DNA of 48,986 nt from Clostridiales bacterium. Its GTDB lineage: Bacteria > Bacillota > Clostridia > Christensenellales > CAG-138. The stretch is taken from contig JAAYUE010000066.1 of NCBI GenBank assembly GCA_012517905.1, positions 1 to 48,986 on the forward strand, read 5' to 3'. The position numbers and the translations under genes were made by a program. Below the pieces are notes generated by a model. It was given only the letters and a program-made list of their open reading frames with translations, did not search any database and was not told where the DNA came from. Positions 1 through 10,234 of this stretch are shown here, piece by piece. Position 1 is the stretch's first letter. The number at the start of each line of letters is the position of its first letter.

Positions 1-3000
1 GCCGCCGTGTCGCCGTGGATGACCGCGATTGCCGCGGCGCCCGCGATGCCGACGTTGGATGCGCCCGCGCCCGCGACCGCCTGGGTCACAAACGTATGCG
101 CGGCCAGTTTTTCCTCCGGCTTGAGCTTGACGTCGAGGAAGGTCGTCAGCGCGTCGACGGCGGCGTTGGTCAGCGCCTTACCCGCCTCGGCGAGCGCGTT
201 CATCAGGTTGGTCTTCAGCGTTTCGCCGATATTCCCCTGCAGGAAGGTCGTCAGCTGATCGACGTCCACGAGCCCTTCGGTCAGCGTGTTGACGAGCTCG
301 TCGATCTTATCGGTAAACAGCGCGGTAATCTGCGCGGTCGCCGCATCCTGAATCTCCGTAATCGTCGATCCGTCCAGGCTCACGTCCAGGCCCAGCAGGG
401 CGATGTTATCGGAGATCGCGTTCTCGACGGCGGTAATCAGGCTGTTCTTTACGTCGTCAAACACAGCCAGGACGAGGTCCTTCAGCTCCGTCACCAGCGG
501 CGAAGGCGTGGAAGGCGGCGTGCCGCCCGAACCCGACGACGGCATCAAGCTCGAGAGCAGTTCGCCGAGGTGCGTTTTGACGAAGTCGAAGATCTGCGTC
601 TTGAGCGACTCCAGCGCGCTGGTCTTGACGGTGTTCAGCAGATCCGTCAACTGGCTCGTGATGCCGGTCTTGAGCGCGGCTAAAAACTCGTCCGGCGACG
701 CATCGAGAAGATGCAGCGCCACGAGTTTGTCGTTGATTTCACTCTTGATGGAGGCCGGTATGCTCTCAAGCGCCGCGAGGAACGCGTCGATGTTGTTGTT
801 GACCTTCTCGACGGGGTCGCCCTCGATCAGCTCTTCCAGGCCCGTTCCCGCGAGCAGGTTTTTGACGAAGTCGCCGATCGTTTCCGCAAGCGCGTCCAAT
901 AGTCCGCTGAGCGCTTCGGAGCCGTTCGTATCCCCGCTGAACAGTTCGCCGAGGCCCATCGCGTCGGCGGCCTCTTGAATCAGCTGCTTGATGATATTGG
1001 TGATGAAGTTCGTGGATTCGGTGCTCGACGTGTCGGTGGACGCCGCGGCAGGCTTGTCCTCGATGATGCTCGCGGTAACGCGAAGCGAACCTGCGGTGAT
1101 CGCCGCAAATCCGATGTAAGCATGGTTGGTGTAGGTGACGATATTGATGGAGACGGCGACGCCGACGCCGATCTTCGCCTTGGTCGCGCTGGCATTGGCG
1201 ACCACCTGCGCGTCGGTGCGGTTGAACGCCTCGACGACGACGGCTTCTTCCGCCGTGATGAGGATGACGTTCGTTTCGTTGCCGATATACGCTTCGCTGC
1301 GGTTGCTCTGAATATTGAGCGCAAAACCGGCGGCAACCTGAATGCTGCCCTCGCTGGTCTGCGATTTCTGGTGGTTGCTGGTCAGCCCGCCGACCGAGCT
1401 GCCGTTCGTATTGTTGCTGCCGACGGAACCGGACAGGTTTTTCCCGCTTGATAGCGCGCTGTCCGCCTGCAAGTCTGCGTCCGATGAGCCATCCGAGGAT
1501 CCGTCACCGGATCCCGACGCGGCTTCCCCGCCGCTGGGGGTAGAGGAAGTGCCGCCCGGCGGCGAGCCGTTTGCGCCCGCGCGGGAGGTGGACTTCATCG
1601 TGCTCTTGCTCTGCGCGTGCACGGTGACGCTCTTGGCCTGCATGCTGCGGTTGATGCGGGCAATCGCGCTGTCGTTGACCACGGAGATGGCGAAACTGCC
1701 GCCGAGGCCGACGTTACCGCCCGCAGCGGAAGCGTTCGCCGCGATCTGACGCGACACGGCGCTCTCCGCGCTGACCAGCGCGTCGTTTTTGATCTTTAAC
1801 AGCGTCTGGTTGCCGGAAGCGGGCGTGCCGAGATACGCCTGGACATCCGCGCCGGACACATGCACCGCGAGCACGGGGGTTGCAGAGATGCCGCCCGCGG
1901 AACCGGCCTTCGCGCTCGTGGTTTCGTCCAGCGTGTTCTTGGCGGTAATCTCCAGTTGATTCAGATACAGCGTGCCGTGCGTCGTGTCCGTGCCCGCGCG
2001 GAGGAACGGCGTTCCGTCCGCGATCGCCGCAATGACGTCCACGCCGAACACGCTGACCGCGATGCCCGCGCCGACGCCCGCCGTACCGCCGGAAGCGGTG
2101 CCGTCCTTGCCGGAGGCGTCGGCGGTGGTGTCAAACTTTGCATAGGATTCCGCGCGGATCGTCAGGTTGTTGTCCGTGTCGGTCTCCGCGCCGGTAAAGG
2201 TGATGTTCGCCGTGTCGTAAACACGCGCCTTCGTCTTGGCGGAGGCCACGTGCACGGTGATCGCGCCGCCGATGCCGATATTCGCGTTGGAATAACCCGC
2301 CTTCGCGGTTGCGGCGGACGAGACCGCCGTCTGTTCGGAACCCGAAATCGCGCTGACGTTGATCGCGCCGGCATAGATGCTGCCGCTCTTGATGGAGGCG
2401 TAGTTCGTATGCTTCGTCACCGCGACGGTGATGCCGACGCCCACGCTCGCGGATTTTCCGGTGGAGGCGGTGGTGTCCGTGCCGATCGAGAAGCTCGGCG
2501 TTACCGTGATCTCGGTCGTCCCTTCGGGCACCGTAAAGGTAAACGTGCCGTCCGCCTGCTTGGCGGCGCTGCTGGTTACGCTCGACGTGCCCTTCTTAAT
2601 CGTAATAGAGACGGTGCTGGCGGTGATGCGATAGCCCGCATTGGGCGTCGCGGTGAAGGTCAGCACGTCGCCGACGTCCGCTTTCGCGTTCGAAGCGGTC
2701 ACGGTGCCGCGATCGGAGGTGTTGACCGTCACGTTGAGCGCCTTTGCGGCGAGCTCGACCGTGAGCCGGTATCCCTCCGCGGTTCCGCCGACGAACGCTT
2801 CCGCGTCCGCGCCCGTCGGAACGACGAAGTGGTACGAACCGTCCGCGTTCTTGACCGCCGTTGCGGAAAGCTCCGTCGCCTCGGTGCCCATCGCGTCGAG
2901 GAACTGGATGGTCAGGCTCGAAATCTTATAGCCCTTCGCGGCGCCCGCCGCGGAGATACTGACGGTGATCGTGTCGCCGAGGTCCGCCTTGGTGTCGGAG

Positions 3001-6000
3001 AGCGAAACGAACGTTCCCGCCGCCGAGCGATCCTCGGTGGGTACGTTGTCTCCCGTGATCGTCGTGGTGTCGATGGCGACGTCGAACGCCTTCGTCACGA
3101 ACGTGACGTGGATGGTCACCTGCGTGCCGCTCTTGCTGGCGGGCATCGTGAAGTGGTATTCGCCGTTTTCCAGCACGACGGACGCGGTGTCGTTCGCCAC
3201 CGCAGTTCCGGCAAGATTCGTGTAGGAGAGGAACACGGAGCCGACCTTGTAACCGCTCGCCGCCGCTACGGTGAACTTGACGGTGTCGCCCGCCTTGGCC
3301 GTATAGGTTGCCGGCGTCGCGGTGTCGGTTTCGGTGGTATCGGTGGTTGTTGCGGCATCGTCGCGTACGATCGCGACCGTGCCATTCGTCGTATCCCCGA
3401 CGACGACCTCGCGCGTGTCCTCCACAAACGTCGCGGTGACGACCACGCTGGTGCCGGCCTTGATGTCCGTGAGGTCCCCAAGCTTGAAGAAGTAGTTGCC
3501 TTTTCCGTCGGCGGTGAGGTTGACCGTGACGGTGGTGTCCGCAGAGCCCGCGACCGCCTTCGTGTAGGAATAGGTGATGGCAAACTTCGTCGTGGCCGGG
3601 GTCGTTCCGCTGGCGTCCGTCGTCATGCTGTCAAGCTTAAAGCCCGTTTCCGGCGTAACTTTGAACGCGTAGGTCTTCGTCGTCAGCGAGGATTCGCTGC
3701 TGACGAAGTTGATCGTGCCGTTGGTCGTGCCGCTGATCATCACGGTGTTTTCCGTGTCCGGCACATAGGTGCCGTCGATCGTCACATCCGTGCCCGCGGT
3801 TGCGCCCGCCGAGAGGACAAACTTCGGACTGAGCAGGAACTCCGTCCCCTGCTTGTAACCGCCCTCGAGCGACGCAAACTCCAGATAGACGAGGCCGGCC
3901 GTCAGCGCGAGCGTCGTGGTTCCGGTCGTGCCGTCTTCCTTCGTGTAGGTCACCGTGACGCCTGCGACGCCCGCGGTATCCTTTGCCAGCTCGTAGCCGG
4001 ACGCCGCTGCGACTTCAAACGCGTACTTCGTATAGACGCCGGACGCGTCCTTCGTGCTCTTGCTCTGCGCCGCGGTTGTAAAATCGATCCCGCCGTTGAC
4101 GGAGGCGTCGATATGGATGATGCGATCCTTGCCGGCAACCCACTGCGCGCCTGTGGTGGCGACGGCGCCCGCCGCCGTGGTGCCGGGAACATCCGCCGCC
4201 GCTGCATCCGCCTTCTCCAGCCCGTCCGTTGCGTCGGCGGTTGCGATTGAGGTCGTCGTGCCGTCCGCCGCGACGTTCAGGGTGATGGCGCGCACTTCGC
4301 CGGTGGTATCGATCAGGGCGTTATTCGTGTTGACGATCACCGCGACGCTGAGCGCGCCGGTGAGCTGGATGGACGAGTTGGACGTCTTCGTTCCGGTGTT
4401 CGCCGGCGTATTGCCCGCGGGCACCGCTTCCCATTCGGCGGAGAGGGTAACCTTCTTCGTGCTGTCCACGTCGGACGGCATGGCGAAGATGAACTCGCCG
4501 TTTTCGTTCGCGTTCACCACGATGACCGCCTCGCCGGTGGTGGCGGGCGTCGTGCTTGAATCCAGCTTCGTATAGGTAACCTTGAGCGAACCCGCTTTCA
4601 GCTGATGATCCGTCGTGGGGTTGATGGTGACCTTCACGCTCTTTCCGGCGTCCACCTTGGTGACGTCGGTCAGAATCGCGCCGCCGTCGGTCTGGGTCGT
4701 TTCAATCTGGATCGCGTCGGCGGAGGTGGAGTTTTCGGTGGCAAGGTTTTGATCGGTCGCGCCCGCGCCGCCGGTGCCCTCGTCAAAGAGGTCGGTCAGG
4801 CCCAGGTCGTCGTCTTCCTGCTCCTCCATGGGGTCCGTCGGCGGCGTGGTCGTGTCGTCGGTTCCCGTGAAGGTGCCGTCCTCGTCAAAGAGGCCGGCGT
4901 ATTCCGCGTCGGTTACGCCGAGGTCGGCGGCGGTCTTGCGCTCGAACGTAACGACGATGGTCACGTCGGAAGCCGGCATAGTAAACGTGAATTTACCCGT
5001 TCCGTCGCCCGTCATGCCGATCGTCGTATAGGTTGCCGAACCTGCCGGCAGATATTTTGCATATGCCTGCGCGACCTTGTAGCCCTTGTTGGGCGTTACG
5101 GTCGCGGTGATGGTGTCCCCTTCGTTTGCCTTGCTCAGCGCGGAGACCGTGCCGTGCGTCGTCGCGGGAATCGAAACGGCAAAGTCCTTTCCCTCGATGG
5201 ACTGCGTGACGAGGCCGAGCTTCGTGCCGATCGAAGTGCCGACCTTTTTGATCAGGTTGACGATCGTGGTCTTGATGGTGCTCAGCGTATCCTGGCTGCC
5301 GCCTTCTCCGGTTCCGGTGTCCTCGGGCTTTGCCGAGAGCGCTTCGGTCGTCGCGTTCTCCACGGAGGAGGAGTTGACCGTGACGCTGCCGTTGACCGCC
5401 GTGACGGTCGCGTTGCCGAGGATGCTCGCGGAAACGTCCTGCACGCCGACGCCGACGGCGAAATAGCCGCTCATGGTTCCGTTCGCGCTTGCGCCGCGTC
5501 CGGCTTTCGTCTTCATGTCCGTCGTCGCTTTTGCAGAGATCAGGATGTTGCCGCCCGTGGTAACGACGGAAGTGCTCGCAATCGAAGTATCCCCTACGAT
5601 CACATGGCAGTTCACGACCGCGACGGAGATCGCGATCGTAACAGGGATCGTGCCGGTCGTGGCGGTCGTGTTGATGTTGACGTTGGATTCCGCGTTAAAG
5701 TTGATATCGCCGCCGGCCTGTACGGTGCCGGTCACGATGACGTTGACGTCCGTCACCGCAATGGAGAGCGACAGCGGCATGTTCAGCGAACCGAGGCTCG
5801 CGCCGGTGACCGAGAACTTGATCGTGCTCGACGCGGCGGCGGAGACGGAGCCTCCTGCGATGATGGTGCCGGAAATCTTGATATCGGCGTTGCCGACTTT
5901 TACGTTAAGGAAGTTCAGGTCGGCCAGCAGGTTCTCGCCGTTGTTGATCGCGCCGACGGAGAGATCGAGCAGCGACTTGGTCTGCGAGGTCGTGGCCTGC

Positions 6001-7847
6001 AGGTCCACGCTGCCCCCGGCGCGGATGGAACCGCTGACGACGATCTCGGCGCCCGCGCTACAGTCAAAGAAACTGCCGGAGGCGCTGGTGTCGAGTCCGA
6101 GGTCGTCGAGCACCTGCGGCGTGGACACGTCGAACAGCACGTCGTCGTCGGACGCTTTGAAGACCACGTCCCCGCTCGTCTGGATATCGCCGAGCACGTA
6201 GACGTTCTTTGCCGTCACTTCCAGATTCGCCGCGTTCAGCTCAATCGCGCTGCCCGCGTCCTGAATCGTAATCGTATCGCCGGAGAGTTTCAGGTTCGCC
6301 GTCGGCGCCTGCAGCGAATGGATCGCAAGGTCGCCCTCGCCCTTGATGGCGAAGTTGGTCAAAAGCCCGCCGCCGGCAATGGTGAAATCGATGACCTGAT
6401 CGTCCGATGCGCTGTATTGATAGTTGTAAAAACTTCCGCCGCTGAGGTTAAAGGTATATCCGCCCGCGCTCGCCGTCGCGTCCGCGAGCGTCAGCGTCCG
6501 CGTGGGCTTGTTTACGAGCGCGTCGGTATACGTCTCGAACCCGCGGCTCACGATCGAAATGATGCCGTTTGCATGCTCCAGCGCGATCGTCGTGATGCCG
6601 CTGACGCTATCGACGGTGATGCCCGACGCGGGCGTATCCGTTTCCTTCAGCGTGCCGGTGAGATGCAACCGATCCTTTTCGGGGCTCGCGGCAACGTCGC
6701 TGTTGCCGAACACGTTCAGCTCGTGAATCGTGTTCGCCGACTGCGCGTCGACGTTCACGAGGTCGCACCCTTCGCCGCCATACACGTTGACCGTGGTCTG
6801 GCTGCCGATGTCCGCGTCAGCGGCGCCGGTCACGGAGATCGTGTCGTCGCTGGCGTCGCCGTAGATCTTTACGTCCGCCGCGGAACCGGCGGTGACAGAA
6901 ATCGTATCCTGGCCGTCGCCTCCGTGCACGGTAACGGCCGCTTTCTCGTGGTCGCTTCCCGTATCCCGCTTTCCTTCGGCGGAGACCTGTATCGTGTCGT
7001 CCGTGGCAGTACCGTAAATCTCCACTTCAGGATTGCTACCATCCGTGGTGCTCTGCACTTTGACGATGCTGTTCAGAGACAGATAAAGTCCTGCAAGCAG
7101 GACATTGATATCGTCGATGACGATGTTGCCTTCAATTTTAGCGCCGCCGGCAGAGCCGGTCAGGCTGTCGCCCGCGTCGGAGGCGACGATGTTCAGCACG
7201 AAGTTATCGGGAATCACGTATTCCACTTCGGGCAGGTCGTTGACGGTATCCACCGTGCCCAGCACATTGCCGGCGGCATCCTTGTAGGTGGTCGTCGTGG
7301 TGCTCGTGCGCTTCATCACGCTGCTGATGATGATGTCGCCGCTGTAGGTGCCGGGCTCCACGGTAATGGTGATGCTCTTGGTATCCGCTTCGATTTTTTC
7401 GAGCGCTTCGTCCACCGCCTTCTGGATGGCGTTGCGCGCGTCGGGGTTGGTGACGGACGTCGTCTGCGTCTCGTCGATGATCGCCTTGTTCGCCTCAACG
7501 TCGAAGGCCGCCTTGGGGGATTCGCCGCCGTCGAGGTTGGCGGGGTCCGTGACGATCGCGTCGTTTTCGTAGGTCAGGTCGGCCTGCTCGCTCTCCGTGC
7601 TGCCTTCGAGCGCGTTCTCATTGTCCGGCCCTTCCAGTATCTCGGTAATCTGCGCCTGCCCCGGATCGGGAGCGGGTTCGCTCGTCGTTACGTCGGAACT
7701 TCCGCTGTCCGCATCGGCCGTATCCGCCTCCGCCAGCGCGCTTCTGCCCCAGGGCATAAGAAAAACCATCAGGAACACAAGCAGCAATGCGAACAACGCC
7801 CGCATCCATTTTCTGCGTGTTAAATCCCTGACGGTCTGCCAAATCAT
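1..7847 (-). CDS. Giant exported repeat protein, C-terminal part beyond left edge
   Basis: One open frame of at least 2,615 codons runs from an ATG at 7847 to the left edge with no stop seen when translated throughout. Residues 1-39 form a signal peptide: basic start, hydrophobic core, and a cut after ALA. Residues about 300-370 hold Gly/Asp-rich repeats such as YGDASDDTISV that resemble RTX or beta-helix surfaces. Long Ala/Val/Thr-rich segments with repeats like GVGIAVSV and NIGIGGAITV follow. Several divergent InlB B-repeat-like domains lie between them, with motifs such as EGDTITATVTPNKGYKV near residue 895 and DVGDVLTFTATPNAGYRI near residue 1725. Residues about 2280-2565 are mostly amphipathic helix. 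Overall it looks like a secreted or wall-displayed adhesin-like protein. No catalytic domain or wall anchor is visible, and the C-terminus is missing. The function is unknown. Confidence 0.85.
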   Translation of the reverse strand, partial: MIWQTVRDLTRRKWMRALFALLLVFLMVFLMPWGRSALAEADTADADSGSSDVTTSEPAPDPGQAQITEILEGPDNENALEGSTESEQADLTYENDAIVTDPANLDGGESPKAAFDVEANKAIIDETQTTSVTNPDARNAIQKAVDEALEKIEADTKSITITVEPGTYSGDIIISSVMKRTSTTTTTYKDAAGNVLGTVDTVNDLPEVEYVIPDNFVLNIVASDAGDSLTGSAGGAKIEGNIVIDDINVLLAGLYLSLNSIVKVQSTTDGSNPEVEIYGTATDDTIQVSAEGKRDTGSDHEKAAVTVHGGDGQDTISVTAGSAADVKIYGDASDDTISVTGAADADIGSQTTVNVYGGEGCDLVNVDAQSANTIHELNVFGNSDVAASPEKDRLHLTGTLKETDTPASGITVDSVSGITTIALEHANGIISIVSRGFETYTDALVNKPTRTLTLADATASAGGYTFNLSGGSFYNYQYSASDDQVIDFTIAGGGLLTNFAIKGEGDLAIHSLQAPTANLKLSGDTITIQDAGSAIELNAANLEVTAKNVYVLGDIQTSGDVVFKASDDDVLFDVSTPQVLDDLGLDTSASGSFFDCSAGAEIVVSGSIRAGGSVDLQATTSQTKSLLDLSVGAINNGENLLADLNFLNVKVGNADIKISGTIIAGGSVSAAASSTIKFSVTGASLGSLNMPLSLSIAVTDVNVIVTGTVQAGGDINFNAESNVNINTTATTGTIPVTIAISVAVVNCHVIVGDTSIASTSVVTTGGNILISAKATTDMKTKAGRGASANGTMSGYFAVGVGVQDVSASILGNATVTAVNGSVTVNSSSVENATTEALSAKPEDTGTGEGGSQDTLSTIKTTIVNLIKKVGTSIGTKLGLVTQSIEGKDFAVSIPATTHGTVSALSKANEGDTITATVTPNKGYKVAQAYAKYLPAGSATYTTIGMTGDGTGKFTFTMPASDVTIVVTFERKTAADLGVTDAEYAGLFDEDGTFTGTDDTTTPPTDPMEEQEDDDLGLTDLFDEGTGGAGATDQNLATENSTSADAIQIETTQTDGGAILTDVTKVDAGKSVKVTINPTTDHQLKAGSLKVTYTKLDSSTTPATTGEAVIVVNANENGEFIFAMPSDVDSTKKVTLSAEWEAVPAGNTPANTGTKTSNSSIQLTGALSVAVIVNTNNALIDTTGEVRAITLNVAADGTTTSIATADATDGLEKADAAAADVPGTTAAGAVATTGAQWVAGKDRIIHIDASVNGGIDFTTAAQSKSTKDASGVYTKYAFEVAAASGYELAKDTAGVAGVTVTYTKEDGTTGTTTLALTAGLVYLEFASLEGGYKQGTEFLLSPKFVLSAGATAGTDVTIDGTYVPDTENTVMISGTTNGTINFVSSESSLTTKTYAFKVTPETGFKLDSMTTDASGTTPATTKFAITYSYTKAVAGSADTTVTVNLTADGKGNYFFKLGDLTDIKAGTSVVVTATFVEDTREVVVGDTTNGTVAIVRDDAATTTDTTETDTATPATYTAKAGDTVKFTVAAASGYKVGSVFLSYTNLAGTAVANDTASVVLENGEYHFTMPASKSGTQVTIHVTFVTKAFDVAIDTTTITGDNVPTEDRSAAGTFVSLSDTKADLGDTITVSISAAGAAKGYKISSLTIQFLDAMGTEATELSATAVKNADGSYHFVVPTGADAEAFVGGTAEGYRLTVELAAKALNVTVNTSDRGTVTASNAKADVGDVLTFTATPNAGYRITASTVSITIKKGTSSVTSSAAKQADGTFTFTVPEGTTEITVTPSFSIGTDTTASTGKSASVGVGITVAVTKHTNYASIKSGSIYAGAINVSAISGSEQTAVSSAATAKAGYSNANIGIGGAITVHVASAKTKARVYDTANITFTGAETDTDNNLTIRAESYAKFDTTADASGKDGTASGGTAGVGAGIAVSVFGVDVIAAIADGTPFLRAGTDTTHGTLYLNQLEITAKNTLDETTSAKAGSAGGISATPVLAVHVSGADVQAYLGTPASGNQTLLKIKNDALVSAESAVSRQIAANASAAGGNVGLGGSFAISVVNDSAIARINRSMQAKSVTVHAQSKSTMKSTSRAGANGSPPGGTSSTPSGGEAASGSGDGSSDGSSDADLQADSALSSGKNLSGSVGSNNTNGSSVGGLTSNHQKSQTSEGSIQVAAGFALNIQSNRSEAYIGNETNVILITAEEAVVVEAFNRTDAQVVANASATKAKIGVGVAVSINIVTYTNHAYIGFAAITAGSLRVTASIIEDKPAAASTDTSSTESTNFITNIIKQLIQEAADAMGLGELFSGDTNGSEALSGLLDALAETIGDFVKNLLAGTGLEELIEGDPVEKVNNNIDAFLAALESIPASIKSEINDKLVALHLLDASPDEFLAALKTGITSQLTDLLNTVKTSALESLKTQIFDFVKTHLGELLSSLMPSSGSGGTPPSTPSPLVTELKDLVLAVFDDVKNSLITAVENAISDNIALLGLDVSLDGSTITEIQDAATAQITALFTDKIDELVNTLTEGLVDVDQLTTFLQGNIGETLKTNLMNALAEAGKALTNAAVDALTTFLDVKLKPEEKLAAHTFVTQAVAGAGASNVGIAGAAAIAVIHGDTA

Positions 7848-7931
7848 GCTTGAGTTCCATTCTTGCCTTACGGCTGTCCGCAACGATCGCTTTGGTTTAC
7901 GCTTCTCCTGCCTACTGGTATATACATCATG

Positions 7932-7960
7932 GTTATAACAAAAAAATAGTGTAAAATCAA
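7932..7960 (-). promoter_or_regulatory. Candidate promoter of the giant protein gene
   Basis: On the minus strand a -35-like TTGATT (7960-7955) is separated by 17 bases from a -10-like TATAAC (7937-7932). This would give a leader of about 80 bases before the ATG at 7847. Just upstream (7961-7976) is a near-palindrome, TATCATTCGAACGATA, which could be a regulator site. No experimental support can be read from sequence. Confidence 0.5.
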
Positions 7961-8100
7961 TATCATTCGAACGATAAAATATAAATTTTATATGCGTTCC
8001 GAAAACACGTTCATGGTCCGGCAATCCATATCCGCGCAAAGCCGTTCAGCCAACTCAAAAAAGGCCGGATCGCAGAGTAAATTCCAAGATAATACAACAA

Positions 8101-8146
8101 CAGTTATGACAAAAACCCGCAATGGACCCCATTTTCGTCATAGCTG
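8101..8146. repeat. Inverted repeat, possible stem-loop
   Basis: The arms are 8101-8115 (CAGTTATGACAAAAA) and 8132-8146 (TTTTCGTCATAGCTG), complementary at 13 of 15 positions around a 16-base loop. It lies about 180 bases beyond the stop of the TPR gene on the minus strand. It could end that transcript or be a regulatory structure upstream of the giant protein gene. There is no clean T-tract, so a terminator call is weak. Confidence 0.45.
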
Positions 8147-8322
8147 AACTGCCGGAATGCTGCCTGAAATGCGCGCAGGTTACATTGCAATAGAACCTTA
8201 GCAACACAACTGTAAATCTATTTGTATCGGTATGTCAAGTGAATTCAGGGATTTTTAGTTGGATTCTCAATCTATTTTTCGATCCGTCAAATGAATCGCA
8301 AAATGCCGTTTTCTCGTCGACG

Positions 8323-9705
8323 CTACGGTTCCAGATCCGGCGGCTGTATGCCCAGCTGCTCAAGGATTTCGCGCGCGGAAGTCAAAATCGATTCGTCGTT
8401 CCCGGCGTCGAGGCAGGCCAACAGATCCGCTACCGCCGCGTCGTAATCCTCCAGCTGCAGGCAGCAGATGGCGCGGTTATAATAGCATTCCTGCAACAGA
8501 TACTCGTTCTCGATCGCGGTCGTATACGCGTCCCGCGCGCTCTGATAGTCCGCCGTCAGCAGGCACGCGGTCGCAAGATAGTAATAGTTTTCCGTCAGCG
8601 TCGCATCCGCCGCGATGCTCTGCCGCAGATCGTCGATCGATGATACGTAGTCGCCCAGCTGCATCTGCGCGAGTCCCATCCGCTGCAGGCACTCGGCGTT
8701 GGGCGTTTCCCAGCGAGATTGCGCCTGTCTTCCGTAGATCAGCGTGCTCGTAAAGTCGCCCTGCATGTAGGTGCACAGCGTCAGTTGCACATAGCAGTCC
8801 GCCGCGTCCGAATAGCCCAGCTTGATGGCTTCCAGCATATCCGCCTCCGCCTCGGCGTAGCTCTCCTGCCCCATCAGCGCCGCGCCTCTGAGGTAATGCA
8901 CGGAGCCGTCCGGATCCTCGTTTTGCGCCAGATAGGTCGAAAGATATTGATACCCCACAGCGTAATTCCCGTTCAGCAGCGCCGCCCGCGCGACATTCAT
9001 GCAATCCGCAGCGCTTCTTGTACGCGAATAAGCAGCAAGATATTCGTTGAACGCAAGGTCGTATTGCTGCATGCTTTCGTAGAGATTACCAAGCATGGTA
9101 CGGTTCTGCGTATCATTCGGCACTAGCTGCAGATACGCGCTGATGCGCTCCGCCGACTCTTCATACCGGTTTTGCTCAAAATAAATCTGCGCGAGCAGCA
9201 GATGCGCCAGCGCGAGGGAATCGTCGTATTCCAGCGCTTTCAAATAGCTCGCTTCCGCGTGTTCCATATCGCCGTCGAGCACATATGCGGAGCCGAGTTT
9301 CAGCTCGCGGTTTGCAAGCGATTCCGTATCGGCCGCATCGGTGAGTTGAATGCTGCTTTCATACAGCACCGCAGCCTCGGCATAGTTGCCTCTGCCGACG
9401 TACATTGACGCGACCTGCTCAAATTCCTCCGCTGTTTTCGGCTGGCGGCCGATCGCACGCAGCAGCATCCCGACGCGCTCCACCGTGTTTGCGGAAAGAT
9501 ACGCGCTGTTGCCGGAAAGCGCTTGATAGGCGCTGTCCGCGGTGTCTTGTGAAACTTCGATGTCTTCTGGCCGCACGATCCGCGTTAACAAAAGCAGCGC
9601 GGTCGATAAAACCATGGCGAACGCAAGAAACGCCGCCAATATGCGCTGCACAAGTTTTTTTCTCGCCGGATGCTGTTTTACTGTTTGTGCTTGAACCTGT
9701 TCCAT
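8323..9705 (-). CDS. Membrane-anchored TPR-repeat protein
   Basis: This 460-residue protein has a basic N-terminus and one hydrophobic segment at residues about 21-44. It lacks an obvious signal cleavage site, so it is probably anchored with the remainder outside the membrane. From about residue 95 to the end it is built from tetratricopeptide repeats; units such as YAEAAVLYESSIQL and YQSARDAYTTAIENE recur about every 34 residues. TPR arrays bind other proteins, and no enzyme domain is present. It lies directly upstream of the giant exported protein gene in the same direction, which would suit a role in its export or surface assembly, but that is only an inference from position. The ribosome binding site before the ATG is weak. 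Confidence 0.8.
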   Translation of the reverse strand: MEQVQAQTVKQHPARKKLVQRILAAFLAFAMVLSTALLLLTRIVRPEDIEVSQDTADSAYQALSGNSAYLSANTVERVGMLLRAIGRQPKTAEEFEQVASMYVGRGNYAEAAVLYESSIQLTDAADTESLANRELKLGSAYVLDGDMEHAEASYLKALEYDDSLALAHLLLAQIYFEQNRYEESAERISAYLQLVPNDTQNRTMLGNLYESMQQYDLAFNEYLAAYSRTRSAADCMNVARAALLNGNYAVGYQYLSTYLAQNEDPDGSVHYLRGAALMGQESYAEAEADMLEAIKLGYSDAADCYVQLTLCTYMQGDFTSTLIYGRQAQSRWETPNAECLQRMGLAQMQLGDYVSSIDDLRQSIAADATLTENYYYLATACLLTADYQSARDAYTTAIENEYLLQECYYNRAICCLQLEDYDAAVADLLACLDAGNDESILTSAREILEQLGIQPPDLEP

Positions 9706-10234
9706 AGCCCTGTCGCTTCAGCCGCGGCACCGTCTGGCGCCTTTGCCGCTTAACAATACCATATAGCGGGCAAATATGCAAAGTTTCGATAACGCGCAAC
9801 GAATTGCGAACCTGCGCAGGTATTGTCTATTCCTTAATTTCTCTTTTTCCAAATAGCACGCTATGCCGTCAATAGATTACAGCGGGATGAACCCCTTTTA
9901 CATCATATTATAATATAGTAACGATTTCGCCTGAACGGTTATTTTATTTTGAGCAGCTTACTGAATCAGATCCATATAAAGCCAAACGAGAAGCCAGACG
10001 GCTGAAGGAATCCAATCCATGTTTTGCAATCATACTGCGAAACAGTTCTATTGATAAATAATTCCTGTCTGTCGCCTGAGCTCTTCTCGAATAGCTCTTG
10101 CGCCCCCCTTCAAGCCGTCGCGCGGTTGTATTGCTTCGGGAGGTCGTTGCTAAAAAACACAACCGCATGGATTTGCCCATAATCCATGCGGTTGTGCCAG
10201 TAGGGTGGAATCCATGATTCCCGGTCTGTTAAGT
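9706..10234. other. Intergenic region with operon terminator
   Basis: The only clear element is the strong minus-strand terminator at 10151-10196, which closes the large operon. A 78-codon minus-strand frame (9944-10180) begins inside the loop of that terminator and resembles nothing known, so it was not called. The 9706-9800 part probably carries the promoter of the TPR gene, but no near-consensus boxes stand out. Confidence 0.6.
10151..10196 (-). terminator. Rho-independent terminator of the 13-gene operon
   Basis: The arms 10158-10173 (CACAACCGCATGGATT) and 10181-10196 (AATCCATGCGGTTGTG) are perfectly complementary over 16 bases around a 7-base loop. Read on the minus strand, the stem is followed at once by TTTTTTA. 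It lies about 40 bases after the stop codon at 10235, so it closes the operon that starts near 24008. Confidence 0.9.

Larger units (their letters stand above)
7848..8322. other. Intergenic region between giant protein gene and TPR gene
   Basis: This AT-rich stretch has no convincing gene. It holds the candidate promoter for the giant protein gene near 7932-7960 and a long inverted repeat at 8101-8146. The rest shows no recognised element. Confidence 0.6.

Noticed and set aside
1860..7823. Very long + strand open frames (1860-4250 and 4605-7823)
   Set aside because: They are exactly antiparallel to the giant minus-strand gene, share its codon borders, and have an improbable Arg/Asp/Val-rich composition with no domain. 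They arise from its GC-rich codon use.
9944..10180. A 78-codon minus-strand frame
   Set aside because: It starts inside the loop of the operon terminator, has no ribosome binding site and no known similarity.
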